Assembly: GCF_000218685.1 (NCBI RefSeq)
Contig: NW_006763296.1
Coordinates: forward strand, 1,168,715-1,232,714
Direction of reading: 5' to 3'
Source of the DNA: Serpula lacrymans var. lacrymans S7.9
Lineage: Eukaryota; Basidiomycota; Agaricomycetes; Boletales; Serpulaceae
Length of the DNA: 64,000 bases
Positions 1 through 12,297 of the stretch are shown here, piece after piece. Made by a program: the position numbers and the translations under genes. A model generated the notes under the pieces. The model saw only the letters and a list, made by a program, of their open reading frames with translations. It was not told the DNA's origin and made no database searches. Within the stretch, counting starts at the first letter, position 1; each line of letters opens with the position of its first letter.

Positions 1-1351
1 ATAGCTCGAGGCTCGAATTTCTAGGTGTACCAGGCAAGTACCAGCCATCATTTTGAAGCGTGCTTTAAGCCAATGACAGGGAAGGCTGTTGATCGCGGAG
101 CCGGGGGTTGCTAGGCATTAGCCGGAAGAATGATCAGCACAAGCACTAACCTTTTTTGTGAATTGCGAGATGGCCCATCAAACATAAAAGAGCAACAGAA
201 ACGATCGGGCTGTTCCGTGATTCCTATGTTTGGGACGTGCAGAAAACACCAAAAAATTTTAATGCTGTCGGTAGAGGGGTAATCCTGCCAGGCAGTGCCA
301 GTGTGTTACTGGGCCGTTACTGAACCTGGGATGTAGTGTTACTAGTAACATGGATATACATGTGACCTGGATAAAATCTCAAGCTTATTTCTTTGAGCCT
401 GATAAGAACAGGGTACTTGCTCATTGCATTTGTCGGGATGGCGCTCTCTGAAACAAGTAAGTGCGGGCTCACGGATCTGTCGTCGATGCTGCGGCGGAGT
501 GAGCTAAGGAGCTCAGGATGCCTACATTGTTGACAACAATATCCTTGATTCTTTCATTTGTACGTCACCCGGGACCGCTGAATACGTAATGATAGTCACT
601 CGTACTTATGCTGATTTCTTACAACTTTGAAGGGCACGGACGGTTCTGAGCAGATATATCAGAACGGCAACGAAGTACATAAATAAGTACTTACTCATTG
701 GCTATGAAAAGCTCTTTGTAACTTCAATTAATCGTGATGCACATATCCGACGCTGGTCTCCGCAGTCGCAGGGCTGTACACTTACCGTACGGTAGTACTA
801 GTTACATTGATCTCAACTTACACACTGCGGCGAGGCTTAGGAATAGCGCTCAAACATTCGAGTAATAGCAAGACAATGAATCGAGTACACACTACACGTA
901 CATCAATTAGAGATGCAGACATACAGTTCTAGCCTACGCCATGTTCTACAACCTGTAATGACAGTCAGGCCACAAGAGTTTCAAGAAAGCTACCATTCAG
1001 CCAGGCATTTCAAAACGCCTTCTTCTCAGGGCTTTCCAACTTACATTAATGTATTCCTCTCGTTGGATACGCTATCGTTCACGCTCCATTATTGTAGATA
1101 GGGCAAGTAACTTCAGGAATTGAGCAGGCGACCAGTCCTAGGACCTATGGTGCTGCAAAGCAAATATTTGAAATCAAAGTCATACTTACACTTGCCTTGC
1201 TATGTCCTTTCCCCGTCTACATCATTCATGGTAATACTTACGCATATGCAGCAGCGAAAATGAAAACAAACAAAACACCATGCACTTACAAACCCCACCT
1301 AACATGGAGCCAAAATAGCCGGACAATAGAGTAGAATGGAGCAACCGCACC
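1..1351. other. intergenic region, no gene recognised
   Basis: No protein family, tRNA or repeat was recognised here. The open frames are short (the longest is a 62-codon frame at 913-1101) and lack family resemblance or codon bias. The right part is the 3' flank of the U1-70K gene. Confidence 0.5.
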
Positions 1352-2729
1352 CTAGTACCGCGGTCGTTTTGAGTCTCTGTCATCATACCCACCAGGTCCT
1401 TCTCGTTTTAAATCTCCCCGATACCCACCTCCATACCCACCACCAGGGCCAGGGGGGGCATATCCAGGGGGGCCTCCACCTGGCCCCCCACCTGGTCCCA
1501 TGCCCGGACCTCCATAACCACTTGGTCCATTAGGAGGACCGTACCCATTCGTGGGGCCTTCGTTGAAACCACCACCTTGATACCCAATACCTCCTCCACG
1601 TCCCCTGAAAATAAAGTTCGTCAGCATCAGCACAAGGTGACTAAAAAGAAAAAGAGAGCACTAACCTGAATCCTCCACCAGAGTCATCTCGCCCCCCTCG
1701 GAAGCCTCCTCCACCTCCAAAGCCGCCACGAAAGCCGCCTCGATCGCCGCCAAAACCACCGCCCCTGAAGCCGCCCCTACCACCTCGGAAGCCACCGCCG
1801 CCTCGGTCACCGAAACCTCTACCACCACCGCCTCCTCCTCCTCCGCCGCCGCCAAAGCCTCCTCTGGCTGGTTTTGGGGTTATAACAGGAGGTGCTTCTA
1901 CAGGCTTTGGGCGACCACCAAGTCCTCCACCCAGACGACGAGGCTTCCAACCACGTACTGTCCGGCCGCGTTCGACATCGACTAAAATTCGCTTGCCATT
2001 GATGTGCAAGCCATCTGATTCCTTGTACGCAGCTGTGTAAAAGGCGACAATGGTTAGCGCGACAGTTGCGAGGGGTAACGTCTTGCATTCACTACCTTTC
2101 ATATCGCGCTCTCGTTCGTAGACGATGAAAGCATAGCCTCTGCTGCGCCCCTTGGAATCTCGTACAATTCTGACTCGCTCGATAGTTCCGAAGCTTTCGA
2201 AGTCTCGACGAAGTTCCATTTCACTTGCGCCTTTATGCTGTGCAATATAAAGTTAGCTCAAATGGCCACAAAATAATAAAAAAGATAACTCACCAAGCGA
2301 GAGATAAAGAGCGTCTTGTAAGGGTCTCCTATAGCTTCAGGATCATCGGAAGGTTTATCTGGAGAATGTCAGTTCAATGAGATTTGTTACGAATAGTTAA
2401 GAAAAAAAGAGAAACGACTCACAAGTTTCCTTCGCTATTTTGAATTCTTCCACTTTCCTTCGCTTCCTTTCTTCTCTCCGGATTTGCCGTTTAGTTTCTT
2501 CTGCATGAGTGAATGCAGGCTCTTCGCCCTCTTCCATACCATCGCCTTCGCCATTGAGGAGACCTGCTGTTGAAGCCTCTTTCAGCTGAGCTAAAATAGA
2601 GCCGACACCATCGACATTTTTGTTGGTTATGCGGTCAATGTCCTTGCCGACTGGTCGAGCGTAGGGAAGCGGAGGACGTGGGGCAAAGAGCTTGAGAAGA
2701 TTTGGAGGAAGGAGATGCGTGCCGGGCAT
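1352..2729 (-). CDS. SNP1: U1 snRNP 70 kDa protein (U1-70K)
   Basis: Component of the U1 snRNP that binds U1 snRNA stem-loop I and acts in 5' splice-site recognition in the nucleus. The N-terminus (LPPNLLKLFAPRPPLPY) matches the U1-70K start. A single RRM follows with RNP2-like KTLFISRL and RNP1 RSRGYAFIVY, then the diagnostic post-RRM stretch VDVERGRTVRGWKPRRLGGG. The tail is Gly/Arg- and Gly/Pro-rich with RGG-type repeats, ending KRPRY. Five exons inferred from splice consensus: 2729-2423, 2358-2294, 2237-2096, 2032-1666, 1604-1352; a branch-like GCTGAC sits upstream of the last acceptor. The Met at 2729 is chosen because the conserved family N-terminus begins there. It is divergent from COX10, with about 0.3 kb of shared promoter. 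Confidence 0.93.
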
Positions 2730-3043
2730 GTTTAGTTTGGAGGCTGGGGATAATTTTGCAGAATGATGATAGAGGGACTAAAGAGCAAGGACTGAGCTCT
2801 GATTCGAGAGCTTTATAGCTTACAAGCGCGCTTTGGCGCGTCAATGGATGGCCAGACAAGTGTGGAACGAAAAGTGGCCCAGCACTGGATTCTGTGGACG
2901 CGGGCAAGAAAGACGAGATTTCAAACTCCGAGCATAGAGCTCTCTTATTGACCTATTGGTCTGTGCGTAGGTGAGCATATTTATTGTGCTGGCCATTTAC
3001 TCAACCACAGCAATGGCCATTCTAACGCATCTCATCCGCAGTA
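2730..3043. promoter_or_regulatory. shared divergent promoter region of U1-70K and COX10
   Basis: About 0.3 kb separates the start codons of two divergently transcribed genes, so both promoters and 5' UTRs must lie here. I see no canonical TATA box. Inference from gene layout only. Confidence 0.4.
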
Positions 3044-4315
3044 ATGAGACATGCATTCGCCTGGAATACGTGTGGACGCCGTCTCCAAGCGTTTCAGTCC
3101 TTTTCTCACCGCCCTCAACGATGGCCATTGCCTCACAGGCTGTATTCGTCTCTGACAAAACCACAGTTCGCTTCATTCTTCTCGCACAATGGCTCCTGGG
3201 CCGTGGAAGACATCTCCAAGACACCTGAGAGTATCCCAGTACGACTCATCGCTCATGTTGCAACCTGCCAAACCACCACTCCATACCGCGAAGTCGATGT
3301 TCTTACTCCTCGACGTCTTCTCAAGGTTTACGCACAATTGTCCAAATCGCGTCTAACTGCATTGGTTGTATTGACTGCCATGTCTGGAGTAGCGTTGTCC
3401 CCTTTACCTGCCACAGTACCCGCTCTACTGTCTACCGCAGTAGGAACTGCACTTTGCTCAGCATCTGCAAACACTCTCAATCAACTGCAGGAGATTCCCT
3501 ATGACGCTCAAATGACTCGGACTCGTATGAGACCACTTGTGCGCCGGGCCATCAGCCCCCTTCATGCTGCAGGGTTCGCATTAGTGACTGGTGTTGCAGG
3601 TCCAGCCATCCTGTTAACTCTGAATCCGATCACTGCTTCACTGGGGGCCGCCAATATAGTCCTCTACGCTGGATTATACACTTGGCTCAAGCGAAAAAGT
3701 ATACTCAACACATGGGTTGGTGCCGTAGTGGGCGGTTTGCCTCCTTTGATGGGGTGGACAGCTTGTGGGGGAAAGCTGCTTCCCTCGTCGGATTATCCTT
3801 TGGAATTTTTCTTTCCCCCCTTCCTCTCGCAGTTGCCCAGCATGGACATATCAATGATCGATAATCCTCTGTCGCCACTAGCACTCTTCCTGTTGCTATA
3901 CAGTTGGCAGTTTCCGCATTTCAACGCTTTCTCTCACTTAATGCGAGCCTCGTATGCCCAGGCAGGTTACAAAATGCTCTCAGTACTCTCCCCAAAGAAG
4001 AATTCCCTTGTTGCATTGAGACACGCTATTATCCTCATTCCTGTTTGTTCCCTGATGTTTCCGCTTTCTGGTCTCACTACGTGGTATTTTGCCATCACAA
4101 GTTTAGGCCCCAATGCCGTCTGCACTCGTGCGGCGTGGAGATTCTGGAAATCTGGAGGAGAGAAAGAAGCCAGGGCTATCTTTCAACATAGTCTGTGGTA
4201 TCTTCCTGCTATTCTGGCTTTGATGATGCTACACAAGCAAGGAGTTGACTGGACAGATTGGACAGGACGCCAAGTATCTGATACAGATATTTCGAAGGAT
4301 GTGGAGGTCATCTGA
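3044..4315 (+). CDS. COX10: protoheme IX farnesyltransferase, mitochondrial (COX10)
   Basis: UbiA-family polytopic enzyme of the mitochondrial inner membrane that adds a farnesyl group to heme b to make heme O, the first step to heme A of cytochrome c oxidase. A single 423-codon frame without introns. The N-terminus is Arg/Ser-rich with few acidic residues, as expected of a mitochondrial presequence. Family signatures are visible: the polar region NTLNQLQEIPYDAQMTRTRM (around residues 145-165; prenyl-diphosphate/Mg-binding type, with R-R nearby) and the second conserved region LLLYSWQFPHFNAFS (around 285-300). Several hydrophobic helices follow. It converges on the zinc finger gene, with only about 77 bp between the stop codons. 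Confidence 0.94.
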   Translation: MRHAFAWNTCGRRLQAFQSFSHRPQRWPLPHRLYSSLTKPQFASFFSHNGSWAVEDISKTPESIPVRLIAHVATCQTTTPYREVDVLTPRRLLKVYAQLSKSRLTALVVLTAMSGVALSPLPATVPALLSTAVGTALCSASANTLNQLQEIPYDAQMTRTRMRPLVRRAISPLHAAGFALVTGVAGPAILLTLNPITASLGAANIVLYAGLYTWLKRKSILNTWVGAVVGGLPPLMGWTACGGKLLPSSDYPLEFFFPPFLSQLPSMDISMIDNPLSPLALFLLLYSWQFPHFNAFSHLMRASYAQAGYKMLSVLSPKKNSLVALRHAIILIPVCSLMFPLSGLTTWYFAITSLGPNAVCTRAAWRFWKSGGEKEARAIFQHSLWYLPAILALMMLHKQGVDWTDWTGRQVSDTDISKDVEVI

Positions 4316-4392
4316 AATAAGTTCAATTGATATATTGACACACACTCAGAGTAAATTATAATGAGATACAATATACCTTAGTTTGAAGGTGA

Positions 4393-5217
4393 TTATACGG
4401 CTTTGAGTCTCGCCATTTCTCTTTTTCTTTTCAGTGCGTCAAGCCTACTCTTCATGACGCTAACCTTAATATCCGCCTCTTCCTGCGCTCTCTCCTCGTC
4501 AAGGAGACGATCCATGATTAGTTCCCTCTCTTCCTGTTCCTTCCTTCTTCTCACTTCTTCGTCTGTGTTTCTATGTGGGGCATCTGAAAGAGTTTCAGCG
4601 TCGACTGACTGCGAAGGAAAGCCTTCTGGGACTTCGGAAGCGAGCTCAGGCTCAGCAAAAATGGTTGCATTTTCGTATGTCTCCCGACGATCTGGAGCAT
4701 TTACAACAGTCTGCTGGAATTTGATCCACTCAAGATCAATGGCGGGATCGTTGGAAGTGTGGTTTGTATTTGATGCAGGAACGACATGAGGAGGTCCACT
4801 TTCGCCATCGTCAGAGTCATCAGAGGTTGGTGGGGGGACTCTGGAGGAATCCGAGAAGAAATCGACGGGAAAAGAACCAGGAGCGTCGTGAACTGCGGCG
4901 TCAGCAGGGGAGCCATCAACCCTGGGTCTTTTGCTCGTTGCCTCGTCTGAGGTTGTGTCATCCTTCACAGCCTTCCTTTTTGCTCCCATGTTATCATGTT
5001 GAGCCTGCTCCTCCCTCAAACGTTCTTCCTCCCGTAAGCGAAGAACATTCATGCGATGGGACTTGGTTCCCAGATGGCCATCCCAAGCGGACGCATGCTT
5101 GATGACGGATCCACATATTATGCAGCGTAGTTGACCATTGGATGAATACGAAGCTAGTGGATGGCTGACACGCACTTCCTGTCGCTTTGCTTTGAGTAGC
5201 GCTCGTACGTCCGACAT
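4393..5217 (-). CDS. ZNF830/CCDC16-like C2H2 zinc finger protein
   Basis: Homologue of human ZNF830 (CCDC16), a nuclear protein linked to pre-mRNA splicing. The N-terminus MSDVRALLKAKRQEVRVSHP is followed by one C2H2 finger, LRCIICGSVIKHASAWDGH then LGTKSH, of the matrin/U1-C-like RNA-binding type. An acidic Ser/Pro-rich linker follows, then an Arg/Glu-rich coiled coil ending near MKSRLDALKRKREMARLKAV. No intron is needed. I prefer the Met at 5217 over an in-frame upstream Met at 5244 because the family begins at that residue. Function is by homology only. Confidence 0.83.
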   Translation of the reverse strand: MSDVRALLKAKRQEVRVSHPLASYSSNGQLRCIICGSVIKHASAWDGHLGTKSHRMNVLRLREEERLREEQAQHDNMGAKRKAVKDDTTSDEATSKRPRVDGSPADAAVHDAPGSFPVDFFSDSSRVPPPTSDDSDDGESGPPHVVPASNTNHTSNDPAIDLEWIKFQQTVVNAPDRRETYENATIFAEPELASEVPEGFPSQSVDAETLSDAPHRNTDEEVRRRKEQEERELIMDRLLDEERAQEEADIKVSVMKSRLDALKRKREMARLKAV

Positions 5218-5600
5218 TTCTGAGATGAAGGCGGTGAACACCAAAGTTGGGTGGCAACTGCTTATATTACATAAGCATCTTTACCTGTACTAGTACTGAT
5301 GTCGAGGCAGGGAACGCCTGAGAAGATTACGGACATTCAGGATTCTTGTTATACACGATGGCAGCCCAGTGATCAAGCCCATGACCTCGGTGAAAGCTGA
5401 CTAACCCCAGTGCTGCTTGCACAGTTTGAATGTGACCTATAGAGCTTTCTGCTATATATGCACAAGGTCATGAGGCGCTCAAGAACTACAAAGCCTGGTC
5501 CCGTGCTGCCTTCCGTACACTGTCATGCATATATAATCCTTGTCATCTTCCTTATTTATTGACACTCTCCAGCATATCCCTCGATTTACAGCTTGTGAAG
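5218..5600. promoter_or_regulatory. divergent intergenic region upstream of GH79 gene
   Basis: About 0.38 kb between the zinc finger gene start (-) and the GH79 start (+). A TATA-like tatatatgcac occurs near 5452-5462 and gcatatataatc near 5526-5537, the latter about 70 bp before the GH79 ATG. No other motif is supported. Confidence 0.35.
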
Positions 5601-7567
5601 ATGCTCAGGATGGTCCCCTCGTCGCGCAGTTTATATCCTGTTTTTATTTTGGCCCCTTTGCTTGCTTCGGCCCTCAATGTCTCCATTCCTCTCGCCGCAC
5701 TTTCTACAGTTCCGGCAGTGGCACCAGAGCTCATCTCCCTCTCCATCGAACAAGATAGATGGGTAGACTGGGCTGGAACTTCTGCGCCAAATGTGTTCTT
5801 CTATAATGCCCTCGATAACATGGTACAAATCACTGGAGAACCCCCCTGGATCAGAATCGGAGCTGACTCCGAAGATCACACTATCTTTAGTCCTGGAGTC
5901 GAGGTAAGTGTGGCCTCACTAGTATATCTGACCCATTGCCACAATAATAAAACATTGTACAAGTACGAAGAAGATATATTTCCGCCATCGACCGCCATTA
6001 CCCCGTACCCGGAGGCGACCAACATCAGCGCCGGATACGCCTTCTATGAAATAATTTCTCATCTTCCTGCTGGTAATTGTTTCCGTTTGTGCGACACTTC
6101 ATCTAGCTGACTTTGAGTCTAGGGACACACGTACATTGGGGTGTGAATTTAGGCCAATATAATATTACAGCGGCATATCTAGAAACAAAGGCCATGATCG
6201 AGGCATTCAATACTCCAGCCGTGAAGCAGGCGGGTATCACTCTGGATTTCATCGAAGTTGGCAACGAGGCAGATCTGTACATCAGCAACGGTGCAAGAAA
6301 TAGTAGTTGGGATCCTACAGAATATATTTCACAGTAAGTGTAATCTGATACTATGTACGAGAATGTACTTCGTTCACTCATCTTTCGATTTAGGTGGTCC
6401 ACTTTTGCTGCAAATGTTTCCGATGCAGCAGGCCTTTCACCTACATCCTACACAAAATTCATTGGCGGAGCGTTTGCTGGATCTTCTCACAACGTCACTT
6501 GGTTTTCCCCGCAAGCCATTTTCTTCGGCGGTATCTTAAATTCGGAACCAGGCTCCCTCATTAGGACGTATGTTCTTCACTTTTGCAACGGGCCTTATCT
6601 AACGATTGAGGGCACAGGATTTCACAGCATGACTACAGCGGTTCATTCTGTACTGGTAGTGGCGCGGTCTTACAACAACTTATGACCAAAAGCTACATCC
6701 GTGGCAATATCTCTGTCTTCATTCCCGATATCAGTGCGACCCATGCCCAAGGTTTAGACTATATCATTGGGGAGGGGAACAGTATGTCATGCCACGGTGC
6801 CCCTGGTCTCTAATTTTTTTCGCGGAAGTTTTGAGAAAGCGCTTAACATTCGTATCGCAGGTGTCAGCAACACTGCTGGGGCAGCTCTTTGGGTATTGGA
6901 CTATTCATTTTTTGCTTCGCAGGTTGGAATTAGCCGGTTGCACTTCCATGAGGGCATCGGATACAAGTATAACTTCGTTCGTTCGGATTACGTTTTCGAG
7001 TCTCGAGATTACTGACGAATCACTAGATCCAACCAGTTACTCTGAACTATTCGATACTTGATGGATCGCCTATCACGCCTCTTCCACCTCATATTCAACC
7101 TCCATACTATGCTGCTATCATTGCCGCCGAGGCTATTGGCTCTTCCGGAGACACAAAAGCAATTGAAATTGCAGTTAACAATGCAAACATCACGGGCTAT
7201 GCATTCTATGAGAATGGTGCTCTTTCACGCGCTCTTTTCATCAATCTTTTGGCGTATCTTCCCGGAGATTCTGTCCGCACCTCGACGCACCTCGACCTGA
7301 ACCTTGGTGGGTACGGGGTGTCTCCAGAGACAATGTCTTTGAAAAGACTGGAGATTGGGTATAATTTCGAGCCGTGTGGTGAACGCTCAATTGCTAATAT
7401 TTGCCTCACACAGCTACGCGAACGACACATCGGGCTTGACCTGGGGAGGACAAACATATGAAACCAGTGATGCCAGAGTCAGTGGTCAAGAAGTTCTACA
7501 GTACATACCTGTCAGTGCTGGAATCGATATACAAGAGACAGAAGTTGTACTAGTCCAATTCTTGTAG
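5601..7567 (+). CDS. secreted GH79 beta-glucuronidase-like glycoside hydrolase
   Basis: Glycoside hydrolase family 79, expected to release glucuronic acid or 4-O-methylglucuronic acid from glycans such as arabinogalactan proteins. The N-terminus MLRMVPSSRSLYPVFILAPL resembles a signal peptide, so secretion is likely. Conserved segments in order: IRIGADSEDHTIF, THVHWGVNLGQYN, FIEVGNEADLY (Asn-Glu, acid/base), ISQHDYSGSFCTGSG, ISRLHFHEGIGYKYNF (likely nucleophile Glu) and a C-terminal GH79C domain with YYAAIIAAEAIGSSG and ITGYAFYENGALSRALFINL. At least seven short introns; one joins ATTAGGAC to GATTTCACAG (acceptor near 6618) to restore frame. Several N-glycosylation sequons are present. Substrate is not resolved from sequence. 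Confidence 0.88.
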
Positions 7568-7938
7568 TAAAGTATTGTTCATTCTCTTTTCTCAGAAATT
7601 GCTCGTATCTCTACCTTTTGTTATTCACGGGGGCTTCTCAAACTGTCTGGATACTCATAACGTAGATGTCTTGCGAAACCAATGAATCGAACCTCAGGCA
7701 GCACTTTGAGGAGGCATGGTCACCAGAAATCACTCATGTGACGTTGGCTGTGTAGGAAAGATCCAACATTATTTTATTAGAACAGTATTCCTGCTATTCA
7801 AGAGTTCACAGTATTACTTTTATTTGAGCTGTGTCGATAAGCAAGCAAACTTTAGCTGGAGTGGGCTAGGCATTTATCAAATTTGATACCTGGATCCTAT
7901 GCGTTTGTTTGTCTAGGAACGGACTTAAGGTCATAATT
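7568..7938. other. intergenic region between convergent genes
   Basis: 3' flanks of GH79 (+) and NPT1 (-). I see no further gene or repeat. Confidence 0.4.
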
Positions 7939-9711
7939 CTACAATATCCCATACAGTTTTTTAACTTCCAAGACAGTCTTATTATCGCCCGTATTCTAGT
8001 AAATATGTCAGATATGACCTCATCAAACTTGGTGTCCCTTCAAGAATGGCCTACCTTAGTCAACTCATCGCTTATTTTCACACATTGCTTTCCGTTTATC
8101 TCTCCTAATTTTATCACCATATTTAACGCCTTGCTCTTGTCTTTTCCTCCGCTAGACACGGTATAGAAGTCATTTGTGAGGAATGTCCCAATCCCAAATG
8201 AACCTATTCAAGATCACATTTGCAGCGGGTACCGCGTCAACAGTGCAGTAAAGAGGATATGAACTGAATAAACGTACAAACGAAGCCGAGATCGTCGCAT
8301 TGTTTCTTTAACGCTAGAGCCTTATCCAAATGGACAGCGTCTGAAAAAATGATACTCTTTTCGCGATAATTGATTCCTAGGCTCTCATAAACTTCTTTCG
8401 CGCGCGGTACAAATATAAAGGGATCCCCAGAATCTTGGCGTAACCCTTTCCAGCGTTTTGCACGGTTCTTGTCAGTGATAAACTCCTACAAAAGCATGGA
8501 ACGTTGGAGCAATTACTTGGATCACATATGTAGGCGAACCTTGTAAAACACTTCAGTAGAAAAAGTATCCGTCAAAGCAACGAGAAGGTCAGACGGATAC
8601 ACTTGCTCCCAAAGATCAAGGGCGGTTGAATTTGCGTGTTCGTAGCCGCGTAAGGCAGCCACCTTGAAGAAGCAGAATTCTTTTCAGATCTTGACTATTC
8701 TAGACAAAACCTTGGGTGTACAAACCCCCATGAACCATTCGCTGCGAGTAATAAGACATGATGAGTAGGGCATCCAGATTATACAGTTACTTACTGTGCA
8801 ATTGTTCCTATAGGCATCAAGTCATATTTATAAGCTAGATAAACCTATTACGGTGTCAAAGAATATCCATGATAAGATGCCTGTTCATGCACATTACTCG
8901 TTCCAGAGAATTTTCCTTGGGTGGGGAATTCCTGCGATGCTCGGATGAGTGCTGATACTACAAGGTCTTGTATATGGAAAGATCGCCTGCGTCGAGTCCC
9001 AAACTCGCTGAATGTGCATCCCGCTTGCAGCAGCGCTGTTGCTTTTTCGTATGCACGCTCTGACAATGATTTTATGTCAGGTGCGATTTTTCCTCCAAGA
9101 CGATAGCGCTCACCAGCTTGTTTTTCGTAATTCCAGTCTTTAGACACAAAGCGAAAGTATGTCTCGCTGAGACAGGCCATCAAAGGAACCTCCCACATAA
9201 TAGTCTCAACCCAAGGACCCATTGCCTCGATTTCAACATCCCCTAGCTCACTACCAATTGTCACGGGCTTGAATTGAATGGAAACTTGTTCAGGTTTAAA
9301 CCGGTAAGATGACAGGTAAGACAAGTATTCTGGCTTGAGGTAGGAACAATTTCGCGTCAACCACTTTAATTCTTCATTTGTCAAGGCCACGCTTTTAAAG
9401 TCTAGGGAAAGATAACGGTGACTGGTTCAAGAATATGACAAATTTAATGACAGCTTACGACTTAGTGCAGACTCGAACTCGTCAATGCAACTTCGAGTAA
9501 AGTACACATTATTATCCCGGTGCGTGAAACGATAAGTTGCCTGCGCTTCCGGGAAATGTGAGAGAACAGCTTGCTGCATAGTCAGCTAATCGGATCAGAG
9601 CCTCATTACTGTATAATTCGAGGCTGAAAGTTGACAATTCCACACCTTGTATAAGTCTGTGTCCAGTAAAGACTTCAACTGATAACCTATGGAGGGTTGA
9701 TCTTCGAGCAT
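7939..9711 (-). CDS. NPT1: nicotinate phosphoribosyltransferase
   Basis: NAD salvage enzyme (Preiss-Handler pathway) converting nicotinate and PRPP to nicotinate mononucleotide with ATP hydrolysis. The start at 9711 gives MLEDQPS, then SLLDTDLYK joined across an intron to LTMQQAVLSHFPEAQATYRF. Later landmarks are GSELGDVEIEAMGPWVETIMW, FGTRRRRSFHIQDLVV, GTSNV, YKYDLMPIGTIAHEWFMG (split by an intron in the His codon), LVALTDTFSTEVFY, GLRQDSGDPFIF and FGIGTFLTNDF. The C-terminus is NTGDNKTVLEVKKLYGIL. There are at least seven short introns; the last is about 58 nt with branch-like CTGACAT. All catalytic-region motifs appear intact. It is divergent from RRP41 with about 350 bp between. Confidence 0.92.
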
Positions 9712-10059
9712 TTTCGAATATTTGCGGGATGTCGAGCGATTTGGGTGAAGATAACACAATTCGTCTTAAACCGAGTGGAGCGCTCAGCGTATAAGTTGAC
9801 AGAACCTAAAATATGAATGTAGCTGCACTTCAAATACAAGCTTCAACGCTCAGCGCCGATGATCATCGATGATCTGATCCTCTATGACTCGGAGCTAGTA
9901 GTACCAAGTATGGTAGATTAGAGTGAAGTCACGGTACTTTCACGCTAGCGGACATCAAAGATGTGGCAGATTCCTCAACGCCCAACGTTCGATGTTCAAC
10001 CTTAGACCAACGATCTCGCATGAACTTTCTCAACCACAGAAACTACAAGAATCCATCAC
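9712..10059. promoter_or_regulatory. shared divergent promoter of NPT1 and RRP41
   Basis: About 350 bp between the two start codons. It is rich in short inverted motifs such as ATCATCGATGAT (9859-9870), a perfect 12-bp palindrome. No recognised binding site can be named. Confidence 0.35.
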
Positions 10060-11001
10060 ATGGTAAAAGTTCACAAATTTATTTCAATGAGATTTTAGTT
10101 GATCCCTTACCTTCGTAGGCTTCGAGAATTGAAATTTTTAATGATGGTGGTTTTCGCTCGGATGGAAGGCGACAATATGAACTTCGTGATATATCTATCG
10201 ATCTCTCTAACCATGGTTCAGCAGACGGTTCTGTTACGATACGCCAGGGACTCACCCATGTTCTAGTGTCAGTTTTTGGACCACATGAAGCGAGGGTAAG
10301 GTCACAGACCTTACATGACCGAGCGAATCTTAACGTAGAGGTCAACGTCTCGGCCTTCAGTGCGGGAGAACGTAGAAAACGCTCTAGAGCAGATAAGTCA
10401 GTATTTACTTCCCCACTTTTATCACACCCAATTCCATCTCTTCCGATCTTTTTACCCTAGAACTTTTGTTCATTAAGTTTTTAGACGTCTGCTGGAACTG
10501 GCTGCAACGATACGGTCCACCTTTGAGCCCGTAATTCAGACTCATCTATATCCTCGTTCACAAATCGATGTATTTGTTCAAGTCATACAGCAGGATGGTG
10601 GTTTATTACAAACATGTATCAATGGCACCACGCTTGCTCTTGCACACGCGGGGATACCTCTCTTCGACTTTGTTTGTGCAGTCACAGGAGGAGTACATTC
10701 CTCATCTCCCATGTTGGACCTTACTACCTTGGAAGAGAACGACATTCCAAATTTTACGGTAGCCATAATGCCCAAGTCCAATCGAGTAACCTTGGTGGCT
10801 ATGGAAACACGGTTACATATCGACAGATTTGAGGAGTTGTTTTTATTGGCAGTTGACGCTGGCAATATCATACACAAAGAAATGAAAATCGCTTTGCAAG
10901 CAAGAACGAATGATTTGGCTACAACACTTCGACAGGGATCGAAGGCTATGGGCGGCTTTGGGGAAAGGGGGGCGGGAATTGAGCACATGGATGAAACATA
11001 A
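10060..11001 (+). CDS. SKI6: exosome complex RNase PH-type subunit RRP41
   Basis: RNase PH-fold core subunit of the RNA exosome, acting in 3' RNA processing and decay in nucleus and cytoplasm. The first coding exon appears to be the ATG alone (10060-10062), followed by an intron 10063-10118. The protein then reads ASRIEIFNDGGFRSDGRRQY, the RRP41 hallmark. Further landmarks are VLVSVFGPHEARVRSQTLHD, GERRKRSRADK, VIQQDGGLLQTCINGTTLAL, PLFDFVCAVTGG and PMLDLTTLEENDIPNFTVAI. A second intron follows RSRADK (about 10397-10484). The C-terminus is unremarkable. It is convergent with TRM8, about 100 bp apart. The alternative is another PH-type subunit, but the N-terminus fits RRP41 best. Confidence 0.92.
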
Positions 11002-11102
11002 TGAGATTGAGACAGAAGGAGATAGAATTCTACCCGTTTTCACGTGTATTTTAAAATCATTGGTACTTAACAATTGAAACAGACTGTAACTAACGTATTC
11101 CT

Positions 11103-12029
<927 letters not shown>

Positions 12030-12297
12030 CGCAGTGGAAATAGAAGAAAATGAAAGCCTGTCTATATACAAGTGATCATACAATTTGGGGCCTGAGCAGG
12101 TATAAAGTTGTGCGTTATTACTCAAGGACGGTTTTGACTGGAAAGTTTACGATTATCTCATATCGTAGCCCGCGTCTCACGTGACTTGCTCGGGTAGACC
12201 CATCTGTTCCGATATTTTCCTGCTCCGGTGTTTCGTCCTTACTACGAAAGTTTTCTCTTTCATTTACTTTCTCTGTCTCGTTTTACAATCTCCTGCA

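Noticed and set aside
913..1101. 62-codon open frame in the first kilobase
   Set aside because: No family resemblance, no intron or codon signal; consistent with chance.
4403..4789. 128-codon Ser/Leu-rich plus-strand frame
   Set aside because: Antisense to the Glu/Arg-rich coiled coil of the zinc finger gene, which creates long open reverse frames.
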